From NCBI GenBank assembly GCA_900556555.1, contig USPF01000014.1, positions 1 through 42,854 of the forward strand: a stretch of 42,854 nt of DNA, written 5' to 3'. A model generated the notes under the pieces. The model was not told the origin of the DNA. It did not search any database and saw only the letters and a program-made list of their open reading frames with translations. A program made the position numbers and the translations under genes. Shown here piece by piece: positions 15,659-23,805 of this stretch (position 1 is the stretch's first letter; every line of letters begins with the position of its first letter). This stretch comes from an uncultured Blautia sp. (GTDB lineage: Bacteria > Bacillota > Clostridia > Lachnospirales > Lachnospiraceae).

Positions 15659-16609
15659 ATGAGCAGTAAAATTACGATTATCGGTGCAGGAAGTGTTGGG
15701 GCGACTATTGCATATAACTTATCCAATGAAGAGATTGCTTCGGAGATTGTTTTAATTGATATCAACGAAGAAAAAGTAGAGGGAGAAGTTCTGGATATTG
15801 CCCAGGGAACTTGTTTCCGTGATCCAATCTCCATTGTTGCAGGGACTTATGAAGATGCAAAGGATTCAGATATTGTCATCATTACTTCTGGAATTGCCCG
15901 TAAGCCGGGACAGACCCGTATCGAACTGGCACAGACCAATGTTAATATCTTAAAATCCATTACTCCTCAGATTGTAAAAGCAGCTCCGGATGCACTTTAT
16001 ATTATCGTAAGTAATCCGGTAGATGTTATGACCTATGTATTTACAAAGATTTCAGGACTTCCCGAAAATCAGATCATTGGTTCCGGTACGATTCTTGACT
16101 CTGCCCGTCTTCGCTGCGGGCTTTCAGAACATTTTAAGGTTGCTCAGAAAAACATTCATGCTTATGTATTTGGTGAGCATGGGGACAGCTCCTTTATTCC
16201 GTGGACAGGTGCTTATATTTCCGGTGTCAGTGTGGATGAATATTATCAGTTAGCAAAATCACTGGGAAAAGATGTGGAAGAGCTTGACAAAGATAAGATG
16301 CTGGAATATGTTCAGAAATCCGGCGGAAAAATCATTGCAAAAAAAGGTGCAACCTTCTATGCAGTGTCCAGGGCAGTATGTAAACTCTGTAACATCCTTC
16401 TGTCTGCTTCCGATTCCATTACAACAGTATCTTCCATGATGCATGGGGAATACGGAATCGAAGATGTATGCTTTAGTACACTTACTTTGGTAGGTCCAAA
16501 CGGGGTACAGGGAAAAGTGCCTATGCGGATGAATAAAGCAGAAATCGAACTTCTGAAAAAGAGTGCAGATGCATTGAAGGCAGTCATAGCACAGATTGAT
16601 TTGAATTAG
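15659..16609 (+). CDS. mdh: Malate dehydrogenase, LDH-fold (easily mistaken for L-lactate dehydrogenase)
   Basis: This is a 316-residue NAD-dependent 2-hydroxyacid dehydrogenase of the LDH/MDH superfamily. The N-terminal GAGSVG loop and D34 (VLIDIN) indicate NAD use. H174 in GEHGDS is catalytic, and D147/R150 lie in DSARLR. The specificity position (LDH residue 102) is R81 in GIARKPGQTR; lactate dehydrogenases have Gln there and malate dehydrogenases Arg. Context agrees: fumarase and fumarate reductase follow in the same operon, so the enzyme would reduce oxaloacetate to malate. AGAAAGGAG precedes the ATG. It is the first gene, 16 bp before hdrB, behind Rex-like operators. Confidence 0.82.
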   Translation: MSSKITIIGAGSVGATIAYNLSNEEIASEIVLIDINEEKVEGEVLDIAQGTCFRDPISIVAGTYEDAKDSDIVIITSGIARKPGQTRIELAQTNVNILKSITPQIVKAAPDALYIIVSNPVDVMTYVFTKISGLPENQIIGSGTILDSARLRCGLSEHFKVAQKNIHAYVFGEHGDSSFIPWTGAYISGVSVDEYYQLAKSLGKDVEELDKDKMLEYVQKSGGKIIAKKGATFYAVSRAVCKLCNILLSASDSITTVSSMMHGEYGIEDVCFSTLTLVGPNGVQGKVPMRMNKAEIELLKKSADALKAVIAQIDLN

Positions 16610-16625
16610 AAAGGATAACGGAAAA

Positions 16626-17423
16626 ATGAAATACAGTTATTATCCGGGCTGTACCCTCAGGACAAAAGCCAGGGAACTGGACAAGTATGCAAGGGAGAGT
16701 GCCAAGGTACTGGGGTTTGAACTGGAAGAAGTAGAAGACTGGCAGTGCTGCGGAGGAGTATATCCCCTGGGAACCGATGAGATTGCAACAAAGCTTTCCT
16801 CCATCCGTACCTTAAATGCTGCCAAAGAAAAAAAACAGGATCTTGTGACCATCTGTTCTGCCTGTCATCATGTGATTAAACGTGTCAACGATGATATGAA
16901 GAATGTAGAGGATATACGTACAAAAGCCAATAACTATATGAAGCTGGAAGAACCCTATGAAGGAGAAACCACAGTTCTTCATTACTTAGAGGTATTAAGA
17001 GACAGAGTTGGATTTGACAAAGTAAAAGAAAAAGTGGTTCATCCTCTTACCGGGAAGAAAATAGGTGCTTATTATGGCTGCCTGCTGTTAAGACCTGGAA
17101 AGATTATGGCTTTTGATAATCCGGAAAACCCAGCCATTATGGAAGACTTTATCCGTGCATTAGGTGCAGAACCTGTAATCTATCCGTACCGGAATGAATG
17201 CTGCGGCGGATATATTTCTCTGAAAGAAAAAGAGATGGCACAGAATATGTGTGAAAAAATCATGGACAGTGCATCAGGATTTGGTGCAGATATGCTGATC
17301 ACAGCCTGTCCATTGTGCAAATATAACTTGTGTAAAAATGGAACAGACAGCGTTCCGGTCTATTATTTTACAGAGCTTCTGGCAGAAGCCCTTGGTGTGA
17401 AAGAGAAAAAGGAGGAGGACTGA
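16626..17423 (+). CDS. hdrB: Heterodisulfide reductase subunit B-like protein (two CCG domains)
   Basis: This 265-residue soluble protein has two complete cysteine-rich CCG domains. The first uses C9, C41-C42, C77 and C80 (CCGG and CSAC); the second uses C152, C192-C193, C228 and C231 (CCGG and CPLC). In HdrB these bind non-cubane 4Fe-4S clusters that reduce a disulfide. Lachnospiraceae lack CoM-S-S-CoB, so here the clusters may pass electrons to the neighbouring fumarate reductase proteins or to an unknown thiol/disulfide carrier. It sits 2 bp before hdrC and is followed by hdrA, the canonical HdrBCA set in compact form. Confidence 0.92.
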   Translation: MKYSYYPGCTLRTKARELDKYARESAKVLGFELEEVEDWQCCGGVYPLGTDEIATKLSSIRTLNAAKEKKQDLVTICSACHHVIKRVNDDMKNVEDIRTKANNYMKLEEPYEGETTVLHYLEVLRDRVGFDKVKEKVVHPLTGKKIGAYYGCLLLRPGKIMAFDNPENPAIMEDFIRALGAEPVIYPYRNECCGGYISLKEKEMAQNMCEKIMDSASGFGADMLITACPLCKYNLCKNGTDSVPVYYFTELLAEALGVKEKKEED

Positions 17424-17425
17424 AC

Positions 17426-17824
17426 ATGGAGCGATATATGAGCGGAAAAGATGCGGCAGAACGCATCAAAGAAATTTCCGGAACCAATCCTTTAAAATGC
17501 ATGAAATGTGGAAAATGTTCTGCAACCTGTCCTTCTTTTGCTGAAATGGATATCAAACCCCATCAGTTTGTATCTTATGTTGTCAACGAAGATATAGAAG
17601 CACTTGTAAATTCCAAATCTCTCTGGAAATGCCTCTCTTGTTTTGCATGTGTGGAGCGGTGTCCAAGAGATGTAAAACCAGGAAAAATCATTGATGCTGC
17701 CAGACAGCTTGTGGTTCGTAAAAAAGGCGGGGATTATCTCTCACCTGATGAAATCCCGGAACTTCTTGATCCGGAGCTTCCTCAGCAGTTACTGGTAAGT
17801 GCATTCAGAAGATACAGGAGGTAA
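17426..17824 (+). CDS. hdrC: Heterodisulfide reductase subunit C-like 2x[4Fe-4S] protein
   Basis: This 132-residue ferredoxin-like protein binds two 4Fe-4S clusters: C25, C28, C31, C35 (CMKCGKCSATCP) and C69, C72, C75, C79 (CLSCFACVERCP). In Hdr complexes it links the HdrA flavin subunit to HdrB. GGAGG precedes the start, and the gene lies between hdrB (2 bp) and hdrA (5 bp). Size and cysteine spacing are normal for HdrC. No membrane segment is present, so this is the cytoplasmic (HdrABC) type rather than the membrane HdrDE type. Confidence 0.92.
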   Translation: MERYMSGKDAAERIKEISGTNPLKCMKCGKCSATCPSFAEMDIKPHQFVSYVVNEDIEALVNSKSLWKCLSCFACVERCPRDVKPGKIIDAARQLVVRKKGGDYLSPDEIPELLDPELPQQLLVSAFRRYRR

Positions 17825-17829
17825 GCAAA

Positions 17830-19818
17830 GTGCAGAGAATCGGTGTGTTTGTCTGCCACTGCGGAAGTAATATTGCCGCTACGGTAGATGTGAAAAAAGT
17901 AGTAGAAATAGCTGCAAAAGAACCTGGAGTTGTCCATGCAGAAGATTACCAGTATATGTGTTCTGAGGCGGGGCAGGCGAAAATCCAGGAAGCCATCAAA
18001 GAAAAAAAATTAACAGGAATCGTAGTGTGTTCCTGTTCTCCCCGTATGCATGAGGCTACCTTTAGAAAAGCAGCGGAACGTGCAGGGCTGAATCCTTATA
18101 TGGTGGAAATCGCCAACATCCGTGAGCACTGCTCCTGGATTCATAAGGATATGGAAGAGGCTACAGAAAAGGCAGTTATCCTTGCAAGAGCAGCCATTGC
18201 CAAGGTACATCTGAACAGCCCGCTGAAACCGGGAGAGAGCCGTGTGACCAAGAGGGCACTGATCATTGGCGGAGGTATCGCAGGAATCCAGACGGCTCTT
18301 GATATTGCAGATGCAGGATACGAAGTAGATATTGTGGAAAAGACACCAAGCATTGGCGGAAGAATGTCACAGCTTGACAAGACCTTTCCTACCTTAGATT
18401 GTTCTGCATGTATTCTCACTCCTAAGATGGTGGAAGCCGCTTCCCACGAAAAAATCACTATTTATACATACAGCGAAGTGGAAAAAGTCAGCGGTTTTGT
18501 GGGGAATTTCTCAGTAGATATTAAGAAAAAAGCAAGAAGTGTAGACATTGATAAATGTACAGGCTGCGGTCTTTGCCAGGAAAAATGTCCTTCCAAGAAG
18601 ATTCCAAGTGAATTTAACAGAGGACTCAGCAACAGAACTGCTATCTATACACCATTTGCCCAGGCAATCCCAAATGTGCCGGTGATTGACCGTGAGAATT
18701 GTATGAAATTCAAAACCGGAAAATGCGGCATCTGTTCTAAAGTATGTCAGGCAGGAGCCATTGATTATACCCAGAAGGATGAAATCATCACCAGAAATTA
18801 CGGAGCCATTGTGGTTGCAACCGGTTTTGATACCATCAAGCTGGATCAGTATGATGAATATGCATACAACCAGAGCAAAGACGTGATTACATCTCTGGAA
18901 CTGGAGCGTATCATGAATGCGGCAGGTCCAACAAAAGGCCATCTGGAGCGTCTCTCTGACGGAAAAGCACCGAAGGAAATGGTCTTTATCCAATGTGTGG
19001 GAAGCCGTTGTGCAGACGACAGAGGAAAGCCATATTGTTCCAAAATCTGCTGTATGTACACTGCAAAACATGCCATGCTGATCCGTGATAAATATCCGGA
19101 TGTGAATGTAACGGTATTCTACATTGATGTGCGTACACCTGGTAAAAATTTTGATGAATTTTACAGGCGGGCAGTGGAGCAGTACGGAGTCAATTATATT
19201 AAAGGCCAGGTGGGTAAGGTAATCCCGCAGCCAAACGGAAAGCTGCTGGTACAGGGCTCAGATCTTCTGGATAATAAGCAGATTCTGAAAGAAGCAGATA
19301 TGGTGGTGCTGGCAACTGCCATTGAACCAAATCCAGATGTGCGTAAGATTGCAACCATGCTCACAGCGAGCATTGATACCAATAATTTCCTTACGGAAGC
19401 TCATGCAAAACTCCGCCCAGTGGAATCACCAACAGCCGGTATTTTCCTCTCAGGCGTATGCCAGGGACCAAAGGATATTCCGGAGACTGTGGCACAGGCA
19501 GGTGCGGCAGCCGTGAAGGCCATCGGGCTTCTTGCAAAGGATAAGCTGATGACCAATCCATGTACAGCAAAATCAGATGAACTTCTCTGCAACGGTTGTT
19601 CTGCATGTGCAAATGTCTGTCCGTATGGTGCGATTTCTTATGAGGAAAAAGAAGTAAACGATCACGGTATCCGTGAAACCAGAAGAATTGCAGTGGTCAA
19701 TACAGCACTTTGCCAGGGCTGCGGTGCATGTACAGTTACCTGTCCATCCGGTGCAATGGATCTGCAGGGCTTCTCAAACAGACAGATTTTAGCGGAGGTA
19801 GATGCAATATGCCGATAG
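17830..19818 (+). CDS. hdrA: Heterodisulfide reductase subunit A-like FAD/Fe-S protein (candidate bifurcating subunit)
   Basis: This 662-residue protein starts at GTG 17830, with AGGAGG upstream overlapping the end of hdrC. Order of parts: N-terminal cysteine domain (VCHCG, C9/C11), FAD Rossmann motif GGGIAG near 144, CSAC motif near 194, one 4Fe-4S set CTGCGLCQEKCP near 240, CGICSKVC near 298, a second half of the flavoprotein fold, and two C-terminal ferredoxin clusters CNGCSACANVCP (~587) and CQGCGACTVTCP (~628). In characterised Hdr complexes HdrA carries the bifurcating FAD and delivers low-potential electrons to ferredoxin. It is followed, with a 10-bp overlap, by mvhD. Confidence 0.93.
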   Translation: MQRIGVFVCHCGSNIAATVDVKKVVEIAAKEPGVVHAEDYQYMCSEAGQAKIQEAIKEKKLTGIVVCSCSPRMHEATFRKAAERAGLNPYMVEIANIREHCSWIHKDMEEATEKAVILARAAIAKVHLNSPLKPGESRVTKRALIIGGGIAGIQTALDIADAGYEVDIVEKTPSIGGRMSQLDKTFPTLDCSACILTPKMVEAASHEKITIYTYSEVEKVSGFVGNFSVDIKKKARSVDIDKCTGCGLCQEKCPSKKIPSEFNRGLSNRTAIYTPFAQAIPNVPVIDRENCMKFKTGKCGICSKVCQAGAIDYTQKDEIITRNYGAIVVATGFDTIKLDQYDEYAYNQSKDVITSLELERIMNAAGPTKGHLERLSDGKAPKEMVFIQCVGSRCADDRGKPYCSKICCMYTAKHAMLIRDKYPDVNVTVFYIDVRTPGKNFDEFYRRAVEQYGVNYIKGQVGKVIPQPNGKLLVQGSDLLDNKQILKEADMVVLATAIEPNPDVRKIATMLTASIDTNNFLTEAHAKLRPVESPTAGIFLSGVCQGPKDIPETVAQAGAAAVKAIGLLAKDKLMTNPCTAKSDELLCNGCSACANVCPYGAISYEEKEVNDHGIRETRRIAVVNTALCQGCGACTVTCPSGAMDLQGFSNRQILAEVDAICR

Positions 19819-20252
19819 AAAATAAGGAAGAATTCAAACCGAAAATTGTAGCGTTTTGCTGTAACTGGTGCAGCTATGCAGGAGCGGATCTTGCAGGAAG
19901 CAGCCGTCTTTCCTATCCGGCTGATGTAAAGATCATCCGTGTTCCCTGCTCCTGCCGTGTGAATCCCATGTTTATTTTGAGAGCCTTTGAAAAAGGAGCA
20001 GACGGTGTGATCATGTGCGGCTGCCACCCGGGGGATTGTCATTACAGCACAGGAAATTATTATGCCAGAAGACGAATGGCACTTCTGTTTTCCATGCTGG
20101 ACTATATCGGTGTGGAGAATGGCAGAACCAGAGTAGAATGGGTTTCTGCTGCAGAAGGTGTAAAATTCTCCCAGACCATGAATGAATTTGTGGAAAAAAT
20201 TCACTCTTTGGGAAGAAATGTAAGATTGGAGGATTTAAGATGCAGGAATTAG
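19809..20252 (+). CDS. mvhD: MvhD/FlxD-type iron-sulfur subunit
   Basis: This 147-residue protein starts at ATG 19809 (GGAGG 10 nt upstream, overlapping hdrA by 10 bp). It has the MvhD cysteine pattern CCNWC (17-21), PCSCR (47-49), and CGCHPGDCHY (70-78). In methanogens and Desulfovibrio this subunit joins the electron-input module (hydrogenase, formate dehydrogenase or FlxABC) to HdrA. Its presence says that HdrA is fed by another oxidoreductase. The candidates are the three genes that follow, since there is no hydrogenase here. It overlaps the next gene by 13 bp. Confidence 0.9.
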   Translation: MPIENKEEFKPKIVAFCCNWCSYAGADLAGSSRLSYPADVKIIRVPCSCRVNPMFILRAFEKGADGVIMCGCHPGDCHYSTGNYYARRRMALLFSMLDYIGVENGRTRVEWVSAAEGVKFSQTMNEFVEKIHSLGRNVRLEDLRCRN

Positions 20253-21214
20253 TGAACCGTGCAAAAGAATTGCTGGCTGACAAGACTGTAGCCCGTGTTC
20301 TTGGATGGAAAGCAGGAGACTTGCCTTATAATCCGGAACCGGCTTACTTTGAAACAGAAGAGTCTCTGAAGGATTTCGTGTACAACGGATTCTGTGGGGC
20401 GAATTTGAGCAAATATATGATAGAGGCTTCCAAAATGGAAGGAAAAACTCTGGTATGCCTGAAGCCTTGCGATACATACAGCTTTAATCAATTATTGAAA
20501 GAGCATCGCATAGACCGGGAAAAAGCCTATATCATCGGTGTGGGATGCAAAGGAAAACTTGATATCGAAAAAATCCGCCAGCAGGGAATCAAAGGGATTG
20601 AGCAGATTTCCGGAGCAGAAATGGAAGATGATGCAAGCATGCTTACAATACAGACTCTTTACGGAGAGAAGAGCTGTGCTTATCAGGATGCTATGCTGGA
20701 AAGATGTCATGTCTGCAAAGGAAAAGAACATAAAATCTATGACGAGCTGATTGGTGAGTCAAAAGATACGAAAGATGCGGAACGTTTCGCAGAGGTAGAA
20801 AAGATTGAAGCCATGAGCCCGGAAGAAAAATTTGCTTTTTTCCAGAAAGAATTAAGCAAATGTATCCGCTGCAATGCCTGCCGGAACGTGTGCCCTGCAT
20901 GCAGCTGCCGGAAATGTGTCTTTGACAGCAACAAATTCGACAGTGCCCAGAAAGTAAATGTGGATTCCTTTGAAGAAAAAATGTTTCATATTATCCGTGC
21001 TTTCCATGTGGCAGGAAGATGTACAGACTGTGGGGAATGCAGCAGAGTCTGTCCTCAGGGGATTCCGCTTCATCTGTTCAACCGCAAGTTTATCAAAGAT
21101 ATTAACGAATTTTATGGTGAGTATCAGGCAGGGGAAGACTGCGAGTCAAAAGGACCTCTTACGGATTTCACCTTTGATGATATTGAGCCAGGTGCAGCGG
21201 CAGAAAGGGGATAA
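20240..21214 (+). CDS. 4Fe-4S dicluster electron-transfer subunit, FlxC/FdhB-like
   Basis: This 324-residue soluble protein has an N-terminal FrhB/FdhB-like region (LVCLKPCDTYSF, YIIGVGCKGKLD; residues 70-107), a CHVCK pair (156-159), and two 4Fe-4S sites: C208, C211, C214, C218, plus extra cysteines CSCRKC, and C261, C264, C267, C271. It is the kind of Fe-S subunit that carries electrons between an NAD(P)H-oxidising flavoprotein and MvhD/HdrA in Flx-Hdr complexes. It starts inside mvhD and ends 3 bp before the next Fe-S gene. Assignment as FlxC rather than FlxB rests on recalled family features and gene order. Confidence 0.8.
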   Translation: MQELVNRAKELLADKTVARVLGWKAGDLPYNPEPAYFETEESLKDFVYNGFCGANLSKYMIEASKMEGKTLVCLKPCDTYSFNQLLKEHRIDREKAYIIGVGCKGKLDIEKIRQQGIKGIEQISGAEMEDDASMLTIQTLYGEKSCAYQDAMLERCHVCKGKEHKIYDELIGESKDTKDAERFAEVEKIEAMSPEEKFAFFQKELSKCIRCNACRNVCPACSCRKCVFDSNKFDSAQKVNVDSFEEKMFHIIRAFHVAGRCTDCGECSRVCPQGIPLHLFNRKFIKDINEFYGEYQAGEDCESKGPLTDFTFDDIEPGAAAERG

Positions 21215-21217
21215 TGT

Positions 21218-22249
21218 ATGTTTAAAATAAAAGCAGAAAATCTGCCGGCATTATTCCGTACCATTGCCGCAGAACAAGAATTATATTTGCCGGTAAAAGC
21301 CGGGGGACAGGTAAATTTTGCAGCCTGGAGTGAAGAGGCAGAGGTTTCTCTGGAAACCTTAAAAACAGTGAAATCACCGAAAGATGCCTTCTTTCCACAA
21401 AGTGAAAACCTTTATACCTGTGTAAGAGATGGCAAAAAAATCACCATCGAGCCGGAAGCCTTAAAAGAGCAGAATTTTGTTGTATTCGGAATGAAAGCCT
21501 GCGATGTGCAGGGGGTCAAAATCCTTGACAGGGTATTTTTAAGTGACCCTGTGGACAGTTTTTATGCGGCCAGAAGGGAGCATGGAACCATTGTAGCCCT
21601 TGCCTGCCATGAGCCGGAGGAAAGCTGTTTTTGTAAGGTGTTTGGCATTGATTGTGCAGAGCCGGCAGCAGATGTGGCTGCCTGGATGATCCATGGAGAG
21701 TTATATTGGAAGCCATTGACGGAAAAAGGAGAAACACTTACAGAACAAATAAAAGAAGTTCTCACAGATGCAGAGGAACAGCAGGTAGAGGAAGAAAAGA
21801 AAGCTATCCGTGCAATTGTGGAAAAACTTCCGTATTCTAACCTTTCTCTGAAAGGATGGGGAGAAAAGGACTATATGGAGCGTTTCAATTCTCCTGTGTG
21901 GGAAGAACTGTATAAACCATGTCTGGCATGCGGAACCTGCACCTTTGTGTGCCCGACCTGCCAGTGCTATGACATTAAAGATTACGATACAGGACACGGA
22001 GTACAGCGCTACCGCTGCTGGGATTCCTGCATGTACTCAGATTTTACCATGATGGCTCACGGAAATAACCGTACCAGCCAGATGCAGCGGTTCCGTCAGA
22101 GATTTATGCATAAACTGGTGTATTATCCGCTGAATAATGATGGCCTGTTTTCCTGCGTGGGATGCGGCAGATGTGTGGAAAAATGCCCGTCTTCTTTAAA
22201 TATTGTAAAAGTGATCAAAGCATTTGAGAAACAGGGAGGTGAAGCATAA
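21218..22249 (+). CDS. 4Fe-4S dicluster subunit, FlxB/HydB/AsrA-like
   Basis: This 343-residue protein is related to the beta subunits of sulfhydrogenase (HydB) and anaerobic sulfite reductase (AsrA). The N-terminal half carries VVFGMKACDVQGVKILDR (89-106). The C-terminal half has two 4Fe-4S sites (C235, C238, C241, C245 and C313, C316, C319, C323) separated by a conserved RYRCWDSCMYSDF segment. In related complexes it mediates electron flow from the NAD(P)H/FAD subunit encoded next. Its stop overlaps the next start by one base, implying translational coupling and a stable subcomplex. Confidence 0.85.
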   Translation: MFKIKAENLPALFRTIAAEQELYLPVKAGGQVNFAAWSEEAEVSLETLKTVKSPKDAFFPQSENLYTCVRDGKKITIEPEALKEQNFVVFGMKACDVQGVKILDRVFLSDPVDSFYAARREHGTIVALACHEPEESCFCKVFGIDCAEPAADVAAWMIHGELYWKPLTEKGETLTEQIKEVLTDAEEQQVEEEKKAIRAIVEKLPYSNLSLKGWGEKDYMERFNSPVWEELYKPCLACGTCTFVCPTCQCYDIKDYDTGHGVQRYRCWDSCMYSDFTMMAHGNNRTSQMQRFRQRFMHKLVYYPLNNDGLFSCVGCGRCVEKCPSSLNIVKVIKAFEKQGGEA

Positions 22250-23103
22250 TGCATGAATGTACCTGTCATAAAAATTATACCCTGGATACCCTGATTCCAA
22301 AGGTAGGGGTTATCACAGATATCCGTGAAGAAACACCAGATGTAAAAACCTTCCGTGTCAATGCACCGGAGGGAGGAAAGCTGTTTGAGCATATGCCGGG
22401 ACAATGTGCCATGCTGTGTGCTCCCGGTGTCAGTGAAGGAATGTTTTCTATTACATCTTCTCCAACAAATAAAGAATATCAGGAATTCAGTATCAAGAAA
22501 TGTGGTGCCCTTACGGATTATCTTCACAGCCTGGAAGTAGGAGATGAGATTACAGTCCGTGGACCTTATGGAAATCATTTTCCAGTGGAAGATAAGCTGA
22601 AAGGCAAAAATCTTCTGTTTATTGCCGGTGGTATCGGCCTGGCACCTTTAAGATCCGTGATTAATTACGTGCTGGATAACCGGGAAGACTACGGAACTGT
22701 GGATATTCTCTATGGCTCACGTTCCGCAGATGACCTTGTCCAGTTGAAGGAAATTCAGGATGTGTGGATGAAAACAGAAGGCGTCAATGTGTATCTGACC
22801 ATTGACCGTGAGCAGGAAGGATGGGACGGTCATGTGGGATTTGTTCCTTCTTATCTGAAAGAAATCGGCTTTGATACCAATAAGACTGCTCTTGTCTGCG
22901 GGCCGCCGATCATGATCAAGTTTGTGCTTGCCGGACTGGAAGAAATGGGATTTTCCAGAGAACAGGTTTATACCACCCTGGAGCTGCGTATGAAATGCGG
23001 TGTAGGAAAATGTGGCCGCTGTAACATTGGTTCCAAGTATGTCTGCAAAGACGGGCCGGTGTTCCGGTGTGATGAGATCGACGAGCTGCCTAACGAGTAC
23101 TAA
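22249..23103 (+). CDS. NAD(P)H/FAD oxidoreductase subunit, FlxA/HydG/AsrB/PyrK-like
   Basis: This 284-residue protein has a ferredoxin-NADP reductase fold: FAD-domain segment MPGQCAMLC (49-57) and FSITSSP (66-72), nucleotide-binding AGGIGLAPLR (126-135), CGPPIM (217-222), and a C-terminal [2Fe-2S] site C250, C255, C258, C266. It is the only pyridine-nucleotide-oxidising subunit in the operon and therefore the likely entry point for NADH. NADH versus NADPH cannot be told with certainty, but Rex-like control and malate dehydrogenase favour NADH. In FlxABCD-HdrABC the corresponding subunit starts the flow toward the bifurcating flavin. Confidence 0.87.
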   Translation: MHECTCHKNYTLDTLIPKVGVITDIREETPDVKTFRVNAPEGGKLFEHMPGQCAMLCAPGVSEGMFSITSSPTNKEYQEFSIKKCGALTDYLHSLEVGDEITVRGPYGNHFPVEDKLKGKNLLFIAGGIGLAPLRSVINYVLDNREDYGTVDILYGSRSADDLVQLKEIQDVWMKTEGVNVYLTIDREQEGWDGHVGFVPSYLKEIGFDTNKTALVCGPPIMIKFVLAGLEEMGFSREQVYTTLELRMKCGVGKCGRCNIGSKYVCKDGPVFRCDEIDELPNEY

Positions 23104-23120
23104 GAAAGGAAGACACCAAA

Positions 23121-23795
23121 ATGGAAAATATGGTTAATGTATATTTTTTCGGTAAAAAATACAGCGTACCGGCAGAGCTTACTATTATGACAGCCATGGA
23201 ATATGCAGGATACACCCTGAAAAGAGGATGTGGCTGCCGCCATGGGTTCTGCGGTGCCTGTGCTACCATTTACAGAATCAAGGGACAGAATGAATTAAAG
23301 ACCTGTCTTGCCTGTCAGACACAGGTGCAGGAAGGAATGTATGTGGCAAGCATTCCGTTTTTCCCAACAGACAAAAGAACTTATGATATCAATGAGATAA
23401 AACCCAACCAGCAGGTGATGATGGAGCTTTATCCGGAAATCTACAGCTGTATCGGCTGTAATGCCTGCACAAATGCCTGCACCCAGGATTTGAATGTTAT
23501 GCAGTATATCGCCTATGCTCAGCGTGGAGAACTGGAAAAATGTGCAGAAGAATCCTTTGACTGTGTAGGCTGCGGCTGCTGTTCTGTTAGATGCCCGGCT
23601 GGAATTTCCCATCCGATGGTAGGACTTCTTGCAAGACGCCTGACCGGAAAATACCTGGCTCCTAAGGCAGAGCATCTGGAAAAACGTGTAGAAGAGATCA
23701 ACAGTGGTGCATATGACGAACTGATTGAGCAGATCATGCAGAAACCAATCACAGAAATGCAGGAACTTTACAATAACAGAGACATTGAGAAATAA
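23121..23795 (+). CDS. Iron-sulfur subunit with [2Fe-2S] and two [4Fe-4S] sites, probable partner of the fumarate reductase flavoprotein
   Basis: This 224-residue soluble protein has an N-terminal 2Fe-2S ferredoxin-type domain (C37/C39, C44, C47, C62/C65; GFCGACATIY) and two 4Fe-4S sites, C110-C120 (CIGCNACTNAC) and C148-C158 (CVGCGCCSVRC). The order 2Fe-2S then two cubane sites resembles SdhB/FrdB and TfrB, but the cysteine pattern fits two 4Fe-4S clusters. It is placed 10 bp before the FrdA-like gene and downstream of the NADH-oxidising subunits, so it probably connects the Hdr/Flx module to the flavoprotein. It is not a canonical FrdB and I leave the symbol blank. Confidence 0.82.
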   Translation: MENMVNVYFFGKKYSVPAELTIMTAMEYAGYTLKRGCGCRHGFCGACATIYRIKGQNELKTCLACQTQVQEGMYVASIPFFPTDKRTYDINEIKPNQQVMMELYPEIYSCIGCNACTNACTQDLNVMQYIAYAQRGELEKCAEESFDCVGCGCCSVRCPAGISHPMVGLLARRLTGKYLAPKAEHLEKRVEEINSGAYDELIEQIMQKPITEMQELYNNRDIEK

Positions 23796-23805
23796 GGAGG
23801 GCACT

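Noticed and set aside
15659..16609. L-lactate dehydrogenase as the product
   Set aside because: The specificity residue is Arg (R81) rather than Gln, and the operon encodes fumarase and fumarate reductase. Malate dehydrogenase fits better.
18511..19071. Long - strand open frame (186 codons) inside hdrA
   Set aside because: It lies wholly antisense to the well-supported HdrA coding sequence, has a cysteine-rich low-plausibility translation and no ribosome site. The same holds for the long antisense frame 23749-24876 opposite frdA.
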